A DNA stretch of 64,000 bases from Marinobacterium halophilum (lineage in GTDB: Bacteria > Pseudomonadota > Gammaproteobacteria > Pseudomonadales > Balneatricaceae), in assembly GCF_003014615.1 (NCBI RefSeq), contig NZ_PYGI01000004.1, positions 108,643-172,642 on the forward strand, in the 5' to 3' direction. Positions 26,432 through 35,129 of this stretch are shown here, in pieces. The stretch's first letter is position 1; the number at the start of each line of letters is the position of its first letter. The notes below the pieces were generated by a model. That model had not been told where the DNA came from. It did not search any database and saw nothing but the letters and a program-made list of their open reading frames with translations. The position numbers and the translations under genes are program-made.

Positions 26432-28015
26432 ATGTCTGAACAGAACACCACCCCGATTCGCCGCGCGCTGATCAGCGTGTCGGACAAAACCGGTATTGTT
26501 GATTTTGCCCGCGCACTGACTGCCGAGGGTGTCGAAATCCTGTCTACCGGCGGCACCTACAAGCTGCTGTGCGACAACGACATCGCCGCCGTTGAAGTCT
26601 CCGACTACACCGGTTTCCCGGAAATGATGGACGGCCGCGTCAAGACGCTGCACCCGAAAGTACACGGCGGCATTCTGGGCCGTCGCGGCACCGACGACGC
26701 CATCATGAGCGAGCATGGCATTCAGCCGATCGATATGGTTGTGGTTAACCTGTACCCGTTCGCGGCTACCATCGCCCGTCCGGATTGCGACCTGCCGATG
26801 GCAATCGAGAACATCGATATCGGTGGTCCGACCATGGTGCGTTCTGCAGCCAAAAACCATAAAGATGTTGCCATCGTCGTCAATGCATCTGACTACGACA
26901 GCATTATTGCCGAGCTGAAAGCCAACAGCGGTCTGGGCTACAAAACCCGTTTCGATCTGGCTGTGAAAGCGTTTGAGCACACCGCCGGTTATGACGGCAT
27001 GATCGCCAACTACCTGGGTGCCATCGTTGAAGGCGACGAAGAGGTACCGGCCGACTTCCCGCGTACGTTCAACACCCAGTTCATCAAGGCGCAGGACATG
27101 CGTTACGGCGAGAACCCGCACCAGCGTGCGGCGTTCTATGTCGAACCCAACCCGTCCGAAGCCAGCGTGGCTACGGCCCGTCAGTTGCAGGGTAAAGAAC
27201 TGTCCTTCAACAACGTGGCCGACACCGATGCGGCTCTGGAATGCGTCAAGCCGTTCCAGGAACCGGCTTGTGTCATCGTCAAGCATGCCAACCCCTGTGG
27301 CGTCGCCGTCGGTGGCGACATTCTGGAAGCCTATAACCGTGCCTTCCAGACCGATCCGACTTCGGCCTTCGGCGGCATCATCGCCTTCAACCGCGAGCTG
27401 GATGGCAAGACCGCTCAGGCGATCGTCGACCGTCAGTTCGTTGAAGTGATCATCGCCCCTACCGTCTCCCAGGAAGCCTCCGACATCGTTGCTGCCAAGC
27501 CGAACGTGCGCCTGCTGGCCTGCGGTGAATGGAGCAAAGAACGCATTCACGGCTTCGACTACAAGCGCGTCAACGGCGGCCTGCTGGTGCAGGACCGTGA
27601 TCTGGGCATGATCGACGCGTCTCAGCTGAAGATCGTCACCCAGCGCCAGCCGAACGAACAGGAGATACGCGACCTGTTGTTCTGCTGGGAAGTGGCCAAG
27701 TACGTCAAGTCCAACGCCATTGTCTATGCCAAGAACGGCCAGACCATCGGTATCGGTGCAGGCCAGATGAGCCGTGTGTACTCCGCCAAGATCGCCGGTA
27801 TCAAAGCCGCCGACGAAGGCCTGGTGGTACCGGGGTCTGTCATGGCATCCGACGCCTTCTTCCCGTTCCGTGACGGCATCGATGCTGCTGCCGAAGCCGG
27901 TATCACTGCGGTCATCCAGCCGGGTGGTTCCATGCGCGATCAGGAAGTGATCGACGCAGCTGACGAGCACGGCCTGGCCATGGTCTTCACCGGCATGCGC
28001 CATTTCCGTCATTAA
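26432..28015 (+). CDS. purH: Bifunctional AICAR transformylase/IMP cyclohydrolase
   Basis: A 527-residue enzyme for the last two steps of IMP synthesis. The N-terminal IMP cyclohydrolase domain has [20 protein letters not shown] and [15 protein letters not shown]; the C-terminal transformylase domain includes the catalytic Lys/His region [37 protein letters not shown] and GAGQMSRV. Length matches the family. It is 29 bp after fis and 27 bp before purD, consistent with a purHD operon possibly sharing dusB-fis transcripts. Confidence 0.98.
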   Translation: MSEQNTTPIRRALISVSDKTGIVDFARALTAEGVEILSTGGTYKLLCDNDIAAVEVSDYTGFPEMMDGRVKTLHPKVHGGILGRRGTDDAIMSEHGIQPIDMVVVNLYPFAATIARPDCDLPMAIENIDIGGPTMVRSAAKNHKDVAIVVNASDYDSIIAELKANSGLGYKTRFDLAVKAFEHTAGYDGMIANYLGAIVEGDEEVPADFPRTFNTQFIKAQDMRYGENPHQRAAFYVEPNPSEASVATARQLQGKELSFNNVADTDAALECVKPFQEPACVIVKHANPCGVAVGGDILEAYNRAFQTDPTSAFGGIIAFNRELDGKTAQAIVDRQFVEVIIAPTVSQEASDIVAAKPNVRLLACGEWSKERIHGFDYKRVNGGLLVQDRDLGMIDASQLKIVTQRQPNEQEIRDLLFCWEVAKYVKSNAIVYAKNGQTIGIGAGQMSRVYSAKIAGIKAADEGLVVPGSVMASDAFFPFRDGIDAAAEAGITAVIQPGGSMRDQEVIDAADEHGLAMVFTGMRHFRH

Positions 28016-28042
28016 AAGCGCCACTAAGACAGGGATTTGAAC

Positions 28043-29329
28043 ATGAATATTCTGGTTATCGGTTCCGGCGGTCGTGAGCACGCGCTGGCCTGGGCTGCGG
28101 CAAAAGATGCAGCCGTTGAACGTGTTTTCGTAGCACCCGGCAATGCCGGCACTGCCACTGAAGCCAAGGTCGAAAACGTCGCTATCGACGTGATGGATAT
28201 TGACGCGCTGGTCGCTTTTGCCCGTGACAATGCCGTTGCACTGACCATCGTCGGCCCTGAAGCCCCGCTGGTTGCAGGCGTTGTCGATCGTTTCCGCGAA
28301 GCCGGTCTGGCCATCTTCGGCCCGACCGCCGGAGCGGCACAGCTGGAAGGCTCCAAAGCGTTCACCAAGGATTTCCTGGCCCGCCAGCAGATCCCGACCG
28401 CTGACTATCAGAACTTCACTGAAGTCGAACCGGCACTGGCTTATGTCCGTGAAAAGGGTGCCCCGATCGTGATCAAGGCCGACGGCCTTGCCGCAGGCAA
28501 GGGCGTTATCGTCGCGATGACCCTGGAAGAAGCCGAAGACGCCATCCGCGACATGCTCGCCGGCAACGCCTTCGGTGATGCAGGCAGCCGCGTTGTTGTC
28601 GAAGAGTTCCTCGACGGCGAAGAAGCCTCCTACATCGTTATGGTCGACGGCGACAATGTGCTGCCGATGGCCACCAGCCAGGACCACAAGCGTGTCGGCA
28701 ACGGCGACACCGGTCTCAACACTGGCGGCATGGGTGCTTACTCACCCGCGCCCGTGGTGACAGCGGAGATCGACAAGCGCGTGATGGACGAAGTGATCAT
28801 GCCGACCGTCAATGGCATGAAAGCGGAAGGCAACGAGTACACCGGCTTCCTGTACGCCGGTCTGATGATCATGGCCGACGGCACACCGAAAGTGATTGAG
28901 TACAACTGTCGCTTTGGTGATCCGGAAACCCAGCCGATCATGCTGCGCCTGAAATCCTCGCTGGTTGCCCTGTGCCAGGCGGCACTGGACAAGAAGCTGG
29001 ATCAGACCACTGCAGAATGGGATGCACGCAAATCCGTTGGTGTGGTAATGGCAGCCGGTGGTTACCCTGGCGACTACGCCAAGGGCGACGTGATCAGCCT
29101 GCCGGACACCTGCCCGGAAGGCAGCAAAATCTTCCACGCCGGTACTCAGCTGGATGACAACGGCAACGTGGTCACCGCAGGGGGTCGTGTACTCTGCGTC
29201 ACCGCACTGGGTGACAGCGTGACTGAAGCTCAGCAGCGTGCCTACGCGCTGTTGAAAGACGTCAGCTGGAAGGATGCCTACTTCCGTACCGATATCGCTT
29301 ACCGCGCTATTGCACGGGAAAACGGCTAA
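28043..29329 (+). CDS. purD: Phosphoribosylamine-glycine ligase
   Basis: A 428-residue ATP-grasp GAR synthetase of purine synthesis. Motifs: [68 protein letters not shown] and [18 protein letters not shown]. The ATG at 28043 has AGGGA 7 nt upstream; a TTG six bases earlier is less likely. Last gene of the purHD unit, ended by a hairpin. Confidence 0.97.
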   Translation: MNILVIGSGGREHALAWAAAKDAAVERVFVAPGNAGTATEAKVENVAIDVMDIDALVAFARDNAVALTIVGPEAPLVAGVVDRFREAGLAIFGPTAGAAQLEGSKAFTKDFLARQQIPTADYQNFTEVEPALAYVREKGAPIVIKADGLAAGKGVIVAMTLEEAEDAIRDMLAGNAFGDAGSRVVVEEFLDGEEASYIVMVDGDNVLPMATSQDHKRVGNGDTGLNTGGMGAYSPAPVVTAEIDKRVMDEVIMPTVNGMKAEGNEYTGFLYAGLMIMADGTPKVIEYNCRFGDPETQPIMLRLKSSLVALCQAALDKKLDQTTAEWDARKSVGVVMAAGGYPGDYAKGDVISLPDTCPEGSKIFHAGTQLDDNGNVVTAGGRVLCVTALGDSVTEAQQRAYALLKDVSWKDAYFRTDIAYRAIARENG

Positions 29330-29345
29330 GCCTTATCGAGTGTTG

Positions 29346-29371
29346 AAACAGCCGCCTTCGGGCGGCTGTTT
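29346..29371 (+). terminator. Terminator after purD
   Basis: An 11-bp perfect stem AAACAGCCGCC / GGCGGCTGTTT with a stable TTCG tetraloop, starting 16 bp after the purD stop. The T-run is short (TTT), but the A-tract and T-tract flanks make it a plausible bidirectional intrinsic terminator. Confidence 0.75.
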
Positions 29372-29388
29372 GCATTCCCGAGAGCACC

Positions 29389-30006
29389 ATGATGAACCTT
29401 GAAATATGGATCGCCCTGTTCGGCACCGCCGTACTGATCAGTCTATCACCCGGCGCAGGTGCCGCGACGGCCATGAGTGCCGGTCTCACCTACGGCGTTC
29501 GTGGTGCAGGCTGGACCACCTTCGGGCTGATGGCCGGTTATGCCATACAAATACTGATTGTGGCTGTCGGCCTGGGCAGCCTGATCGAGAGCTCCCCCGA
29601 ACTGTTCACGACGATCAAATGGGTGGGCGTTGGCTACCTGGTCTGGCTCGGTATCCAGTTCTGGCGTCAACGGCAAAGTGCCGATATTGAATCCCAGATC
29701 TCGGCCCCCGGACCAAAGCGTTTCTGGCAGGCTGTACTGGTTAATACCACCAACCCCAAAGGGATCGTATTTCTGGTTGCACTGATGCCTCAGTTCATCG
29801 ATCCGACGCTGCCGCAACAGCCTCAGCTGCTATTGATCAGTGCTACACTGCTGCTGACCGATGTGTGCATCATGACCGGTTATAGTGGCTTGGCTGCCAC
29901 TTTACGCCACCGCTTTGCCGACCCTGTCGCCATGGTTTGGCAGCAGCGCATCGCCGGTAGCGCACTGATTGCAGCGGCCATGGCGTTATCGCTTGCCGCT
30001 CTGTAA
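29389..30006 (+). CDS. LysE/RhtB family amino-acid exporter
   Basis: A 205-residue polytopic protein with about six hydrophobic segments. The family start (IWIALFGTAVLISLSPGAGAATAMSAGLTYGVRGAG) and NTTNPKGIVFLVALMPQFIDP are both present. RhtB-type transporters export homoserine, threonine or other amino acids; the substrate here is not deducible. Two adjacent ATGs (29389, 29392) could serve; GAGAG lies upstream. A small lipoprotein gene follows 18 bp later. Confidence 0.9.
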   Translation: MMNLEIWIALFGTAVLISLSPGAGAATAMSAGLTYGVRGAGWTTFGLMAGYAIQILIVAVGLGSLIESSPELFTTIKWVGVGYLVWLGIQFWRQRQSADIESQISAPGPKRFWQAVLVNTTNPKGIVFLVALMPQFIDPTLPQQPQLLLISATLLLTDVCIMTGYSGLAATLRHRFADPVAMVWQQRIAGSALIAAAMALSLAAL

Positions 30007-30024
30007 CCCTCAGGAGAAGGCAGG

Positions 30025-30465
30025 ATGCCCAGCGCACACATACATGGAGTTCTGGTTGCTGCTCTGATCGCTACTCAGGCCATGGGCCTGAGCGGTTGCA
30101 GTCTGCGTCCATCACCCTCCACAGCGGTAACCGACGCGCCTTACTGCCTCCGTGCCGGTGACAACCAAGCATTCGATTGCACCGCTCCAGCCTTGCCGGT
30201 GCGCGACGTGCGCGACCCCCTGGCCCCTGCAACACAGGTTAATGATGAAGAGCTGATGACCTTGCTGGCCGAAATCAAACGCTGGCTGGCGCATCGCAAG
30301 CTGACACTGCAAGGGCACACCCTGCCACCTGAACCGGCTCCTGCAACCGCAACACCGGTAGCATCACCGACTGCCTCACCATCACTGCCCCGCCCCTGGT
30401 TGCTGATACTGGACGATTTCTCCCCGCAATCATTGCAGCGCACCAATTCCAGGCCTGCACCCTGA
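30025..30465 (+). CDS. Hypothetical proline-rich lipoprotein
   Basis: A 146-residue predicted lipoprotein: a signal (HGVLVAALIATQAMGLSGC) with lipobox LSGC at residues 22-25. The mature part has two Cys (PYCLRAGDNQAFDC), a helical segment (NDEELMTLLAEIKRWLAHRKL) and a Pro/Thr/Ala-rich stretch before the end. Good AGGAG before the ATG. I do not recognise a family. It may share a transcript with the LysE-type gene 18 bp upstream. Confidence 0.65.
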   Translation: MPSAHIHGVLVAALIATQAMGLSGCSLRPSPSTAVTDAPYCLRAGDNQAFDCTAPALPVRDVRDPLAPATQVNDEELMTLLAEIKRWLAHRKLTLQGHTLPPEPAPATATPVASPTASPSLPRPWLLILDDFSPQSLQRTNSRPAP

Positions 30466-30666
30466 GCACCTTCCGACCCCGCTGCCATTGGCGCAATGCT
30501 GCACCCGCACACAACCATTGAGTTCACAGTAAATCTTTGATCGTAAAGCTGTACTTTGACCACCGCTGTGCTATTCCAAAGGTATCGGCGCTGCGATCCA
30601 CAAGATCCGACATCGCCGCTTTTCATATCCGTTTTCCGATTTGGCTTGACCACGGAGGACCCCGTT

Positions 30667-31722
30667 ATGTTGAAGCAGATGGAAAACGCCGGCTTGACCG
30701 ACCTGCATTTCGGTCTGGATCCGGCAACAGGCCTGAGGGCGATCATCGCCATTCATTCCACCGCACGCGGCGCGGCCATCGGTGGCTGTCGCTTTATTCA
30801 TTATGCCCGCGAACAGGATGCCATTACTGATGCCCTGCGGCTGGCCCGCGGCATGAGTTACAAGGCGGCACTGGCCGGACTGCCACACGGCGGCGGCAAG
30901 GCTGTCGTCATCCAGCCCGAAGGTGACTTTGATCGTACAGCCTTGATGCAGGCATTCGGCCGCTTTGTCGATCAGCTGGGGGGGCGTTACATCACCGCGA
31001 TGGATAGCGGCACCGAAGTCGACGATATGGATACGATCGCCAGCAGCACGCGTTATGTCAGCTGTACCAGCGCCAGCGGCGATCCGTCCCCGCACACCGC
31101 TTTGGGTGTATTCGAAGGCATCAAATCAGCCGTACAGCACCGTCTGACACGCAGTACCCTGCAAGGGCTGACCGTCAGCATCCAGGGCCTGGGACATGTT
31201 GGCCACGCCCTGGCAGCCCATTTGCACAGCGCCGGAGCCCGTCTGATCGTGACCGATATTGATCCCGCCCGAGTACGCCGTTGTGTTGAAGAGTTTGGTG
31301 CCGAAGCGGTCGATGCCGATGCCATCTACGATGTTGAGGCCGACATCTTCAGCCCTTGCGGACTCGGTGCCACGCTCAATGCCGACACCATTCCCCGACT
31401 TCGGTGCAGCATTGTTGCCGGCTGTGCCAACAATCAGCTGGCGACCGATGACGACGGTAACCGCCTGCAAGCACGCGGCATTCTGTATGCACCGGATTAC
31501 GTCATCAACGCCGGTGGACTGATCCACGTTGCTCTCCACCACGCCGGTCAGGACGGTGCGCACCGTGATGCCAAGATCCGTGAGATCGGCACAACGCTGG
31601 CTCACCTGTTCAGCGAGGCCGAGCGCAGTGGCCAGTCGGTGCACCATGTCGCCGATCTGCACGCTGAAACATTACTCAAGGCCGCCGTATCCGAATCTGC
31701 ACAGGAGCGTCACCATGCATGA
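30667..31722 (+). CDS. Leu/Phe/Val-type amino-acid dehydrogenase
   Basis: A 351-residue NAD-dependent dehydrogenase of the Glu/Leu/Phe/Val superfamily that oxidatively deaminates branched-chain amino acids to 2-oxoacids. The catalytic lysines lie in GMSYKAALAGLPHGGGKAVV (K66 and K78), and the Rossmann fold in VSIQGLGHVGHALAAHL. NAGGLIHVALHH marks the C-terminal part. The ATG at 30667 has GGAGG 8 nt upstream; the longer frame to 30556 is rejected. Its stop overlaps the E1-alpha start by 8 bp, showing direct coupling to an oxoacid dehydrogenase that would use its product. Confidence 0.9.
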   Translation: MLKQMENAGLTDLHFGLDPATGLRAIIAIHSTARGAAIGGCRFIHYAREQDAITDALRLARGMSYKAALAGLPHGGGKAVVIQPEGDFDRTALMQAFGRFVDQLGGRYITAMDSGTEVDDMDTIASSTRYVSCTSASGDPSPHTALGVFEGIKSAVQHRLTRSTLQGLTVSIQGLGHVGHALAAHLHSAGARLIVTDIDPARVRRCVEEFGAEAVDADAIYDVEADIFSPCGLGATLNADTIPRLRCSIVAGCANNQLATDDDGNRLQARGILYAPDYVINAGGLIHVALHHAGQDGAHRDAKIREIGTTLAHLFSEAERSGQSVHHVADLHAETLLKAAVSESAQERHHA

Positions 31723-32815
31723 GATCAGTTACCGGGGTGAAATCCGCCTGACCCGTTACCTGGATGAGTCGGGTGCACCACTGGGCGACATGCCCGACTG
31801 GGCCTGTGGCGAACAGCCATGGGTACATTATTATCAGCAGATGGTGCTCGCTCGCCAGTTCGATACCAAAGCCATCAGCCTGCAGCGCACCGGTCAACTG
31901 GGTACCTACGCTTCACTGCTTGGTGCGGAAGCGATTGATGTGGTGTGCGCTTCACGGATGCAGACCGAAGACGTACTGGTGCCCTATTACCGCAATCATG
32001 CGATGCAGATGATTCGTGGCACGCCGATCGCTCGGTTGCTGCAATACTGGGGGGGCGACGAGCGCGGCAGCAGTGCCCCGGAAATGCAGCATGATCTGCC
32101 CAACGCCGTGCCCATCGCCACCCAGTGTCTGCACGCCTGCGGTGTCGCCACTGCACTCAAGTTGCGCCAGCAGCATCAGGCCGTCTTGACCGTTATTGGT
32201 GACGGCGGCACCTCCAAGGGCGATTTCATGGAGGCACTGAACGTGGCCGGAGCCTGGCAACTGCCCGTAGTCTTTGTCATCAACAACAACCAATGGGCCA
32301 TTTCAGTACCGCGCAGCAAGCAGTGCATTGCCCCAACGCTGGCACAAAAGGCGCTGGGTGCCGGCATCCGCGGCGAACAGGTCGACGGCAATGATGCCAT
32401 CGCCCTGCATGATGTGGTTGGTCAGGCACTGGAACGTGCTCGTGCCGGCAAGGGACCAACCCTAATCGAGGCACTCAGCTACCGCCTGTCGGACCATACC
32501 ACCGCCGATGATGCCACCCGCTACCGCTCGGCGGATGAACTGAAGGCCGCCTGGGCACGAGATCCGGTGGCCCGTCTGCGCCATTGGCTGCACCAGCAAG
32601 GGCATTGGGATGAAGCACGCGAGCAGGCCTGGCAAGCGGAGACCAAACAGCTGATCGAGGCTGCCGTGGCTGATTACCTGGCTCTGCCGGCACAGCCGGT
32701 CGATGACCTGTACGACCATTTATATGCCGAGTGCCCGCCAACGCTGGCGGTACAGCGTGAGCAGGCGCGCGCCAAGCAGGCACGGCATGAACAGGGAGGA
32801 AGCGGCCATGAATGA
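31715..32815 (+). CDS. 2-Oxoacid dehydrogenase E1 component, alpha subunit
   Basis: A 366-residue thiamine-diphosphate enzyme subunit. The TPP/Mg motif is clear: GDGGTSKGDFMEALNVAGAW ... VVFVINNNQWAIS (GDG at residues 162-164, NNN at 190-192). Other marks are LGAEAIDV and LVPYYRNHAMQMIRG. It resembles the E1-alpha of branched-chain oxoacid or acetoin/pyruvate complexes; context with a Leu-type dehydrogenase favours branched-chain 2-oxoacids, an inference. AGGAG precedes the ATG. The gene overlaps its neighbours by 8 bp on each side. Confidence 0.92.
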   Translation: MHEISYRGEIRLTRYLDESGAPLGDMPDWACGEQPWVHYYQQMVLARQFDTKAISLQRTGQLGTYASLLGAEAIDVVCASRMQTEDVLVPYYRNHAMQMIRGTPIARLLQYWGGDERGSSAPEMQHDLPNAVPIATQCLHACGVATALKLRQQHQAVLTVIGDGGTSKGDFMEALNVAGAWQLPVVFVINNNQWAISVPRSKQCIAPTLAQKALGAGIRGEQVDGNDAIALHDVVGQALERARAGKGPTLIEALSYRLSDHTTADDATRYRSADELKAAWARDPVARLRHWLHQQGHWDEAREQAWQAETKQLIEAAVADYLALPAQPVDDLYDHLYAECPPTLAVQREQARAKQARHEQGGSGHE

Positions 32816-33797
32816 CAACGCCATTACGCTGCTGGAAGCGGTCAATCTTGCGCTGGCCCGCGCCATGGCCGACGATCCCGACGTTGTACTGCTGGGCGAG
32901 GATATTGGCACCAACGGCGGCGTATTCCGCGCCACCGCAGGCTTGCAGGAACGTTTCGGCGAGCGCCGGGTGATCGATACCCCGCTGGCGGAAACCATGA
33001 TTGCAGGGCTCAGTGTAGGCATGGCCACGCAGGGCATGCGCCCGGTAGCCGAAATCCAGTTCATGGGCTTCATCTTTCCCGCCTTCGAACATTTGGTCGC
33101 TCATGCCGCCCGCATGCGTGCCCGCACGCGCGGACGCCTGAGTTGCCCGATGGTGTTGCGTGCGCCCTTCGGTGGCGGCATTCATGCACCGGAGCATCAT
33201 TCAGAAAGTACCGAGGCGCTGCTCGCCCATATTCCGGGCCTGCGGGTTGTCATCCCCTCTTCACCGGCGCGAGCCTACGGGCTGTTACTGGCCGCCATCC
33301 GCTGTGATGATCCGGTTATTTTTCTGGAACCGAAACGGATCTATCGAGCCAGCAAAACCCTGATTGAAGACAACGGTCAGGCACTGCCGCTGGATACCTG
33401 TTTCACTCTGCGCGAAGGCAGCGATATTACCCTGATCAGCTGGGGAGCGATGATCAGTGAAACGCTGGATGCCGCCGACCGCCTGGCCGCTGAAGGAGTC
33501 AGCTGTGAAGTCATTGATGTCGCCACGCTCAACCCGATCGATCACGCCACGCTGGTGGCATCGGTCAGCAAGACCGGCCGCTGCGTCATCATCCATGAAG
33601 CCCCCCGCCACGGTGGCATGGGTGCCGAAATCGCGGCCACGCTGGGTGAACAGGCCCGTGCCGCACTGCTGGCACCTCCGTGCCGAGTCACCGGCCATGA
33701 CACCCTGATGCCCTACTACCGCAACGAGCAGCTCTACCTGCCCGACACGGACGATATCGTCACCGCAGTCAAAGCGACAATGGAGTATGTGGAATGA
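32808..33797 (+). CDS. 2-Oxoacid dehydrogenase E1 component, beta subunit
   Basis: A 329-residue transketolase-like subunit. Family marks: ITLLEAVNLALARAMADDPDVVLLGEDIG, RVIDTPLAETMIAGLSVGMA, FPAFEHLVAHAARMR and APRHGGMGAEIAATL. Together with E1-alpha it decarboxylates 2-oxoacids and acylates the lipoyl group of E2. The ATG at 32808 has GGGAGG upstream; a frame opening at 32703 is rejected. Its end overlaps the E2 start by 4 bp. Confidence 0.94.
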   Translation: MNDNAITLLEAVNLALARAMADDPDVVLLGEDIGTNGGVFRATAGLQERFGERRVIDTPLAETMIAGLSVGMATQGMRPVAEIQFMGFIFPAFEHLVAHAARMRARTRGRLSCPMVLRAPFGGGIHAPEHHSESTEALLAHIPGLRVVIPSSPARAYGLLLAAIRCDDPVIFLEPKRIYRASKTLIEDNGQALPLDTCFTLREGSDITLISWGAMISETLDAADRLAAEGVSCEVIDVATLNPIDHATLVASVSKTGRCVIIHEAPRHGGMGAEIAATLGEQARAALLAPPCRVTGHDTLMPYYRNEQLYLPDTDDIVTAVKATMEYVE

Positions 33798-34906
33798 AAT
33801 ATTTCAAATTGCCTGATCTGGGTGAAGGTCTGCCCGAAGCCGAAATTGTCGAATGGCACGTCAGTGAAGGCGATACGGTGGAGGTCGATCAGATTCTGGT
33901 CGCCGTGGAAACCGCCAAGGCCATTGTCGAGGTGCCCTCTCCTCAGGCCGGGGTCATTAGCCACCTGTTTGGTGCTGCCGGCGATACCATCCACACCGGC
34001 GAGCCACTGGTAGAGTTTGCCGGCAACGAAGACGCTGACAGCGGTACGGTTGTCGGTCAGCTGAGCCGGGCCAAGAGTACGGACAGTCAGCGCGAAAGCT
34101 TCATCATTGGTGCCGCTCCCAGCAGTAAACAGGCAGTGGGCCAGCGTACCACCGCCGCAGTACGGTCGCTGGCCCAGCGGCTGGATGTCAGTCTCGACAC
34201 CCTGCACGGGTCGGGTCCCGAGGGACGCGTAACCGTTGAAGATGTCGAACATGCCGCCAGTCTGGATCAATCCGTTGGTGCTCCTGAAGCCCTCAAGGGC
34301 GTGCGCAAACAGATGGCTCGCACCATGGCCCAGGCACATGCCGAAGTGGTGCCGGTCACTCTATGCGAAGATGCCGATATCGATCATTGGCCGGAGGGCA
34401 GCGATATTACCCTGCGTCTGATTCAGGCGATCGGTGCAGCCTGTGAAGCAGTGCCGGAACTGAACGTCTGGTTCGACGGCCATCAACTCGCACGTCGGCA
34501 CCACCAGAAGATCGACCTCGGTGTTGCCGTCGATACCGAACAGGGGCTATTCGTGCCTGTGTTACGAGATATCGGCAACCGCCCGTCTGCGGACCTGCGT
34601 GCAGGACTCGACCGGCTCAGAACTGATGTGCGTGCCCGCTCAATCCCGCCAGCGGAAATGCAGGGCGCGACCATTACCCTGAGCAATTTCGGCACCCTGG
34701 CCGGACGCTACGCCAGCCCGGTGGTCGTCCCACCCCAGGTCGCCATCGTCGGAGCCGGTGTCATCCGCCGCCAGCCGGTCGCCGTAGACAATGACGTACA
34801 GGTCCACAAAGTGATGCCGCTATCGCTGACCTTTGACCATCGAGCCGCCACCGGGGGCGAAGCTGCACGTTTCATGCAGGCATTGATCCAATCCCTGTCG
34901 GCGTAA
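33794..34906 (+). CDS. 2-Oxoacid dehydrogenase E2, dihydrolipoamide acyltransferase
   Basis: A 370-residue E2 with one N-terminal lipoyl domain (lipoyl lysine K42 in VETAKAIVEVPSP), a peripheral subunit-binding domain (about residues 119-155, VRSLAQRLDVSLDTLHGSGPEGRV region) and a C-terminal acyltransferase domain. In the catalytic motif HxxxDG the sequence reads HRAATG (349-354), Thr in place of Asp; His is kept. It forms the complex core and transfers the acyl group to CoA. No E3 (lipoamide dehydrogenase) gene is nearby, so E3 must be shared with another complex. Last gene of the four-gene operon. Confidence 0.92.
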   Translation: MKYFKLPDLGEGLPEAEIVEWHVSEGDTVEVDQILVAVETAKAIVEVPSPQAGVISHLFGAAGDTIHTGEPLVEFAGNEDADSGTVVGQLSRAKSTDSQRESFIIGAAPSSKQAVGQRTTAAVRSLAQRLDVSLDTLHGSGPEGRVTVEDVEHAASLDQSVGAPEALKGVRKQMARTMAQAHAEVVPVTLCEDADIDHWPEGSDITLRLIQAIGAACEAVPELNVWFDGHQLARRHHQKIDLGVAVDTEQGLFVPVLRDIGNRPSADLRAGLDRLRTDVRARSIPPAEMQGATITLSNFGTLAGRYASPVVVPPQVAIVGAGVIRRQPVAVDNDVQVHKVMPLSLTFDHRAATGGEAARFMQALIQSLSA

Positions 34907-34938
34907 CCTGATCATCACCGCCTTGCACGACTGAACGA

Positions 34939-34972
34939 GTACGGGATACAGAACGTATTCCGTACAGTACGG
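34939..34972. repeat. Nested GTAC-containing inverted repeats
   Basis: GTACGGGATAC and GTATTCCGTAC (10 of 11 paired, 5-nt loop) at 34939-34965 overlap a second palindrome CCGTAC-A-GTACGG at 34960-34972. It begins 33 bp after the E2 stop, in the 223-bp space before prkA. There is no T-tract, so this is either an unconventional terminator or a regulatory site for prkA. Confidence 0.45.
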
Positions 34973-35129
34973 TCGATATTAATAAGGGAGGTGAAATCGA
35001 TTTATTACACGCGTCTTTGCCCTTGACTCCCGCTAATCTGGACTACACTGAAATTAGCGAAGAACGCAGCCCACTGGTTCATAAGCGTTTGAAATTTCAG
35101 TGGCTAGCGCAAATAACAGGAAGGTGAGC

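Noticed and set aside
26408..28687. A 759-codon open frame on the minus strand opposite purH and purD
   Set aside because: It is antisense to two certain genes, has low-complexity Gly/Val/Asp content typical of shadow frames in GC-rich DNA, and has no recognisable domain.
34984..34996. A perfect Shine-Dalgarno-like AAGGGAGGTGAA in the E2-prkA spacer
   Set aside because: No ATG, GTG or TTG follows at a usable distance, and the next in-frame codons end quickly at a TGA.
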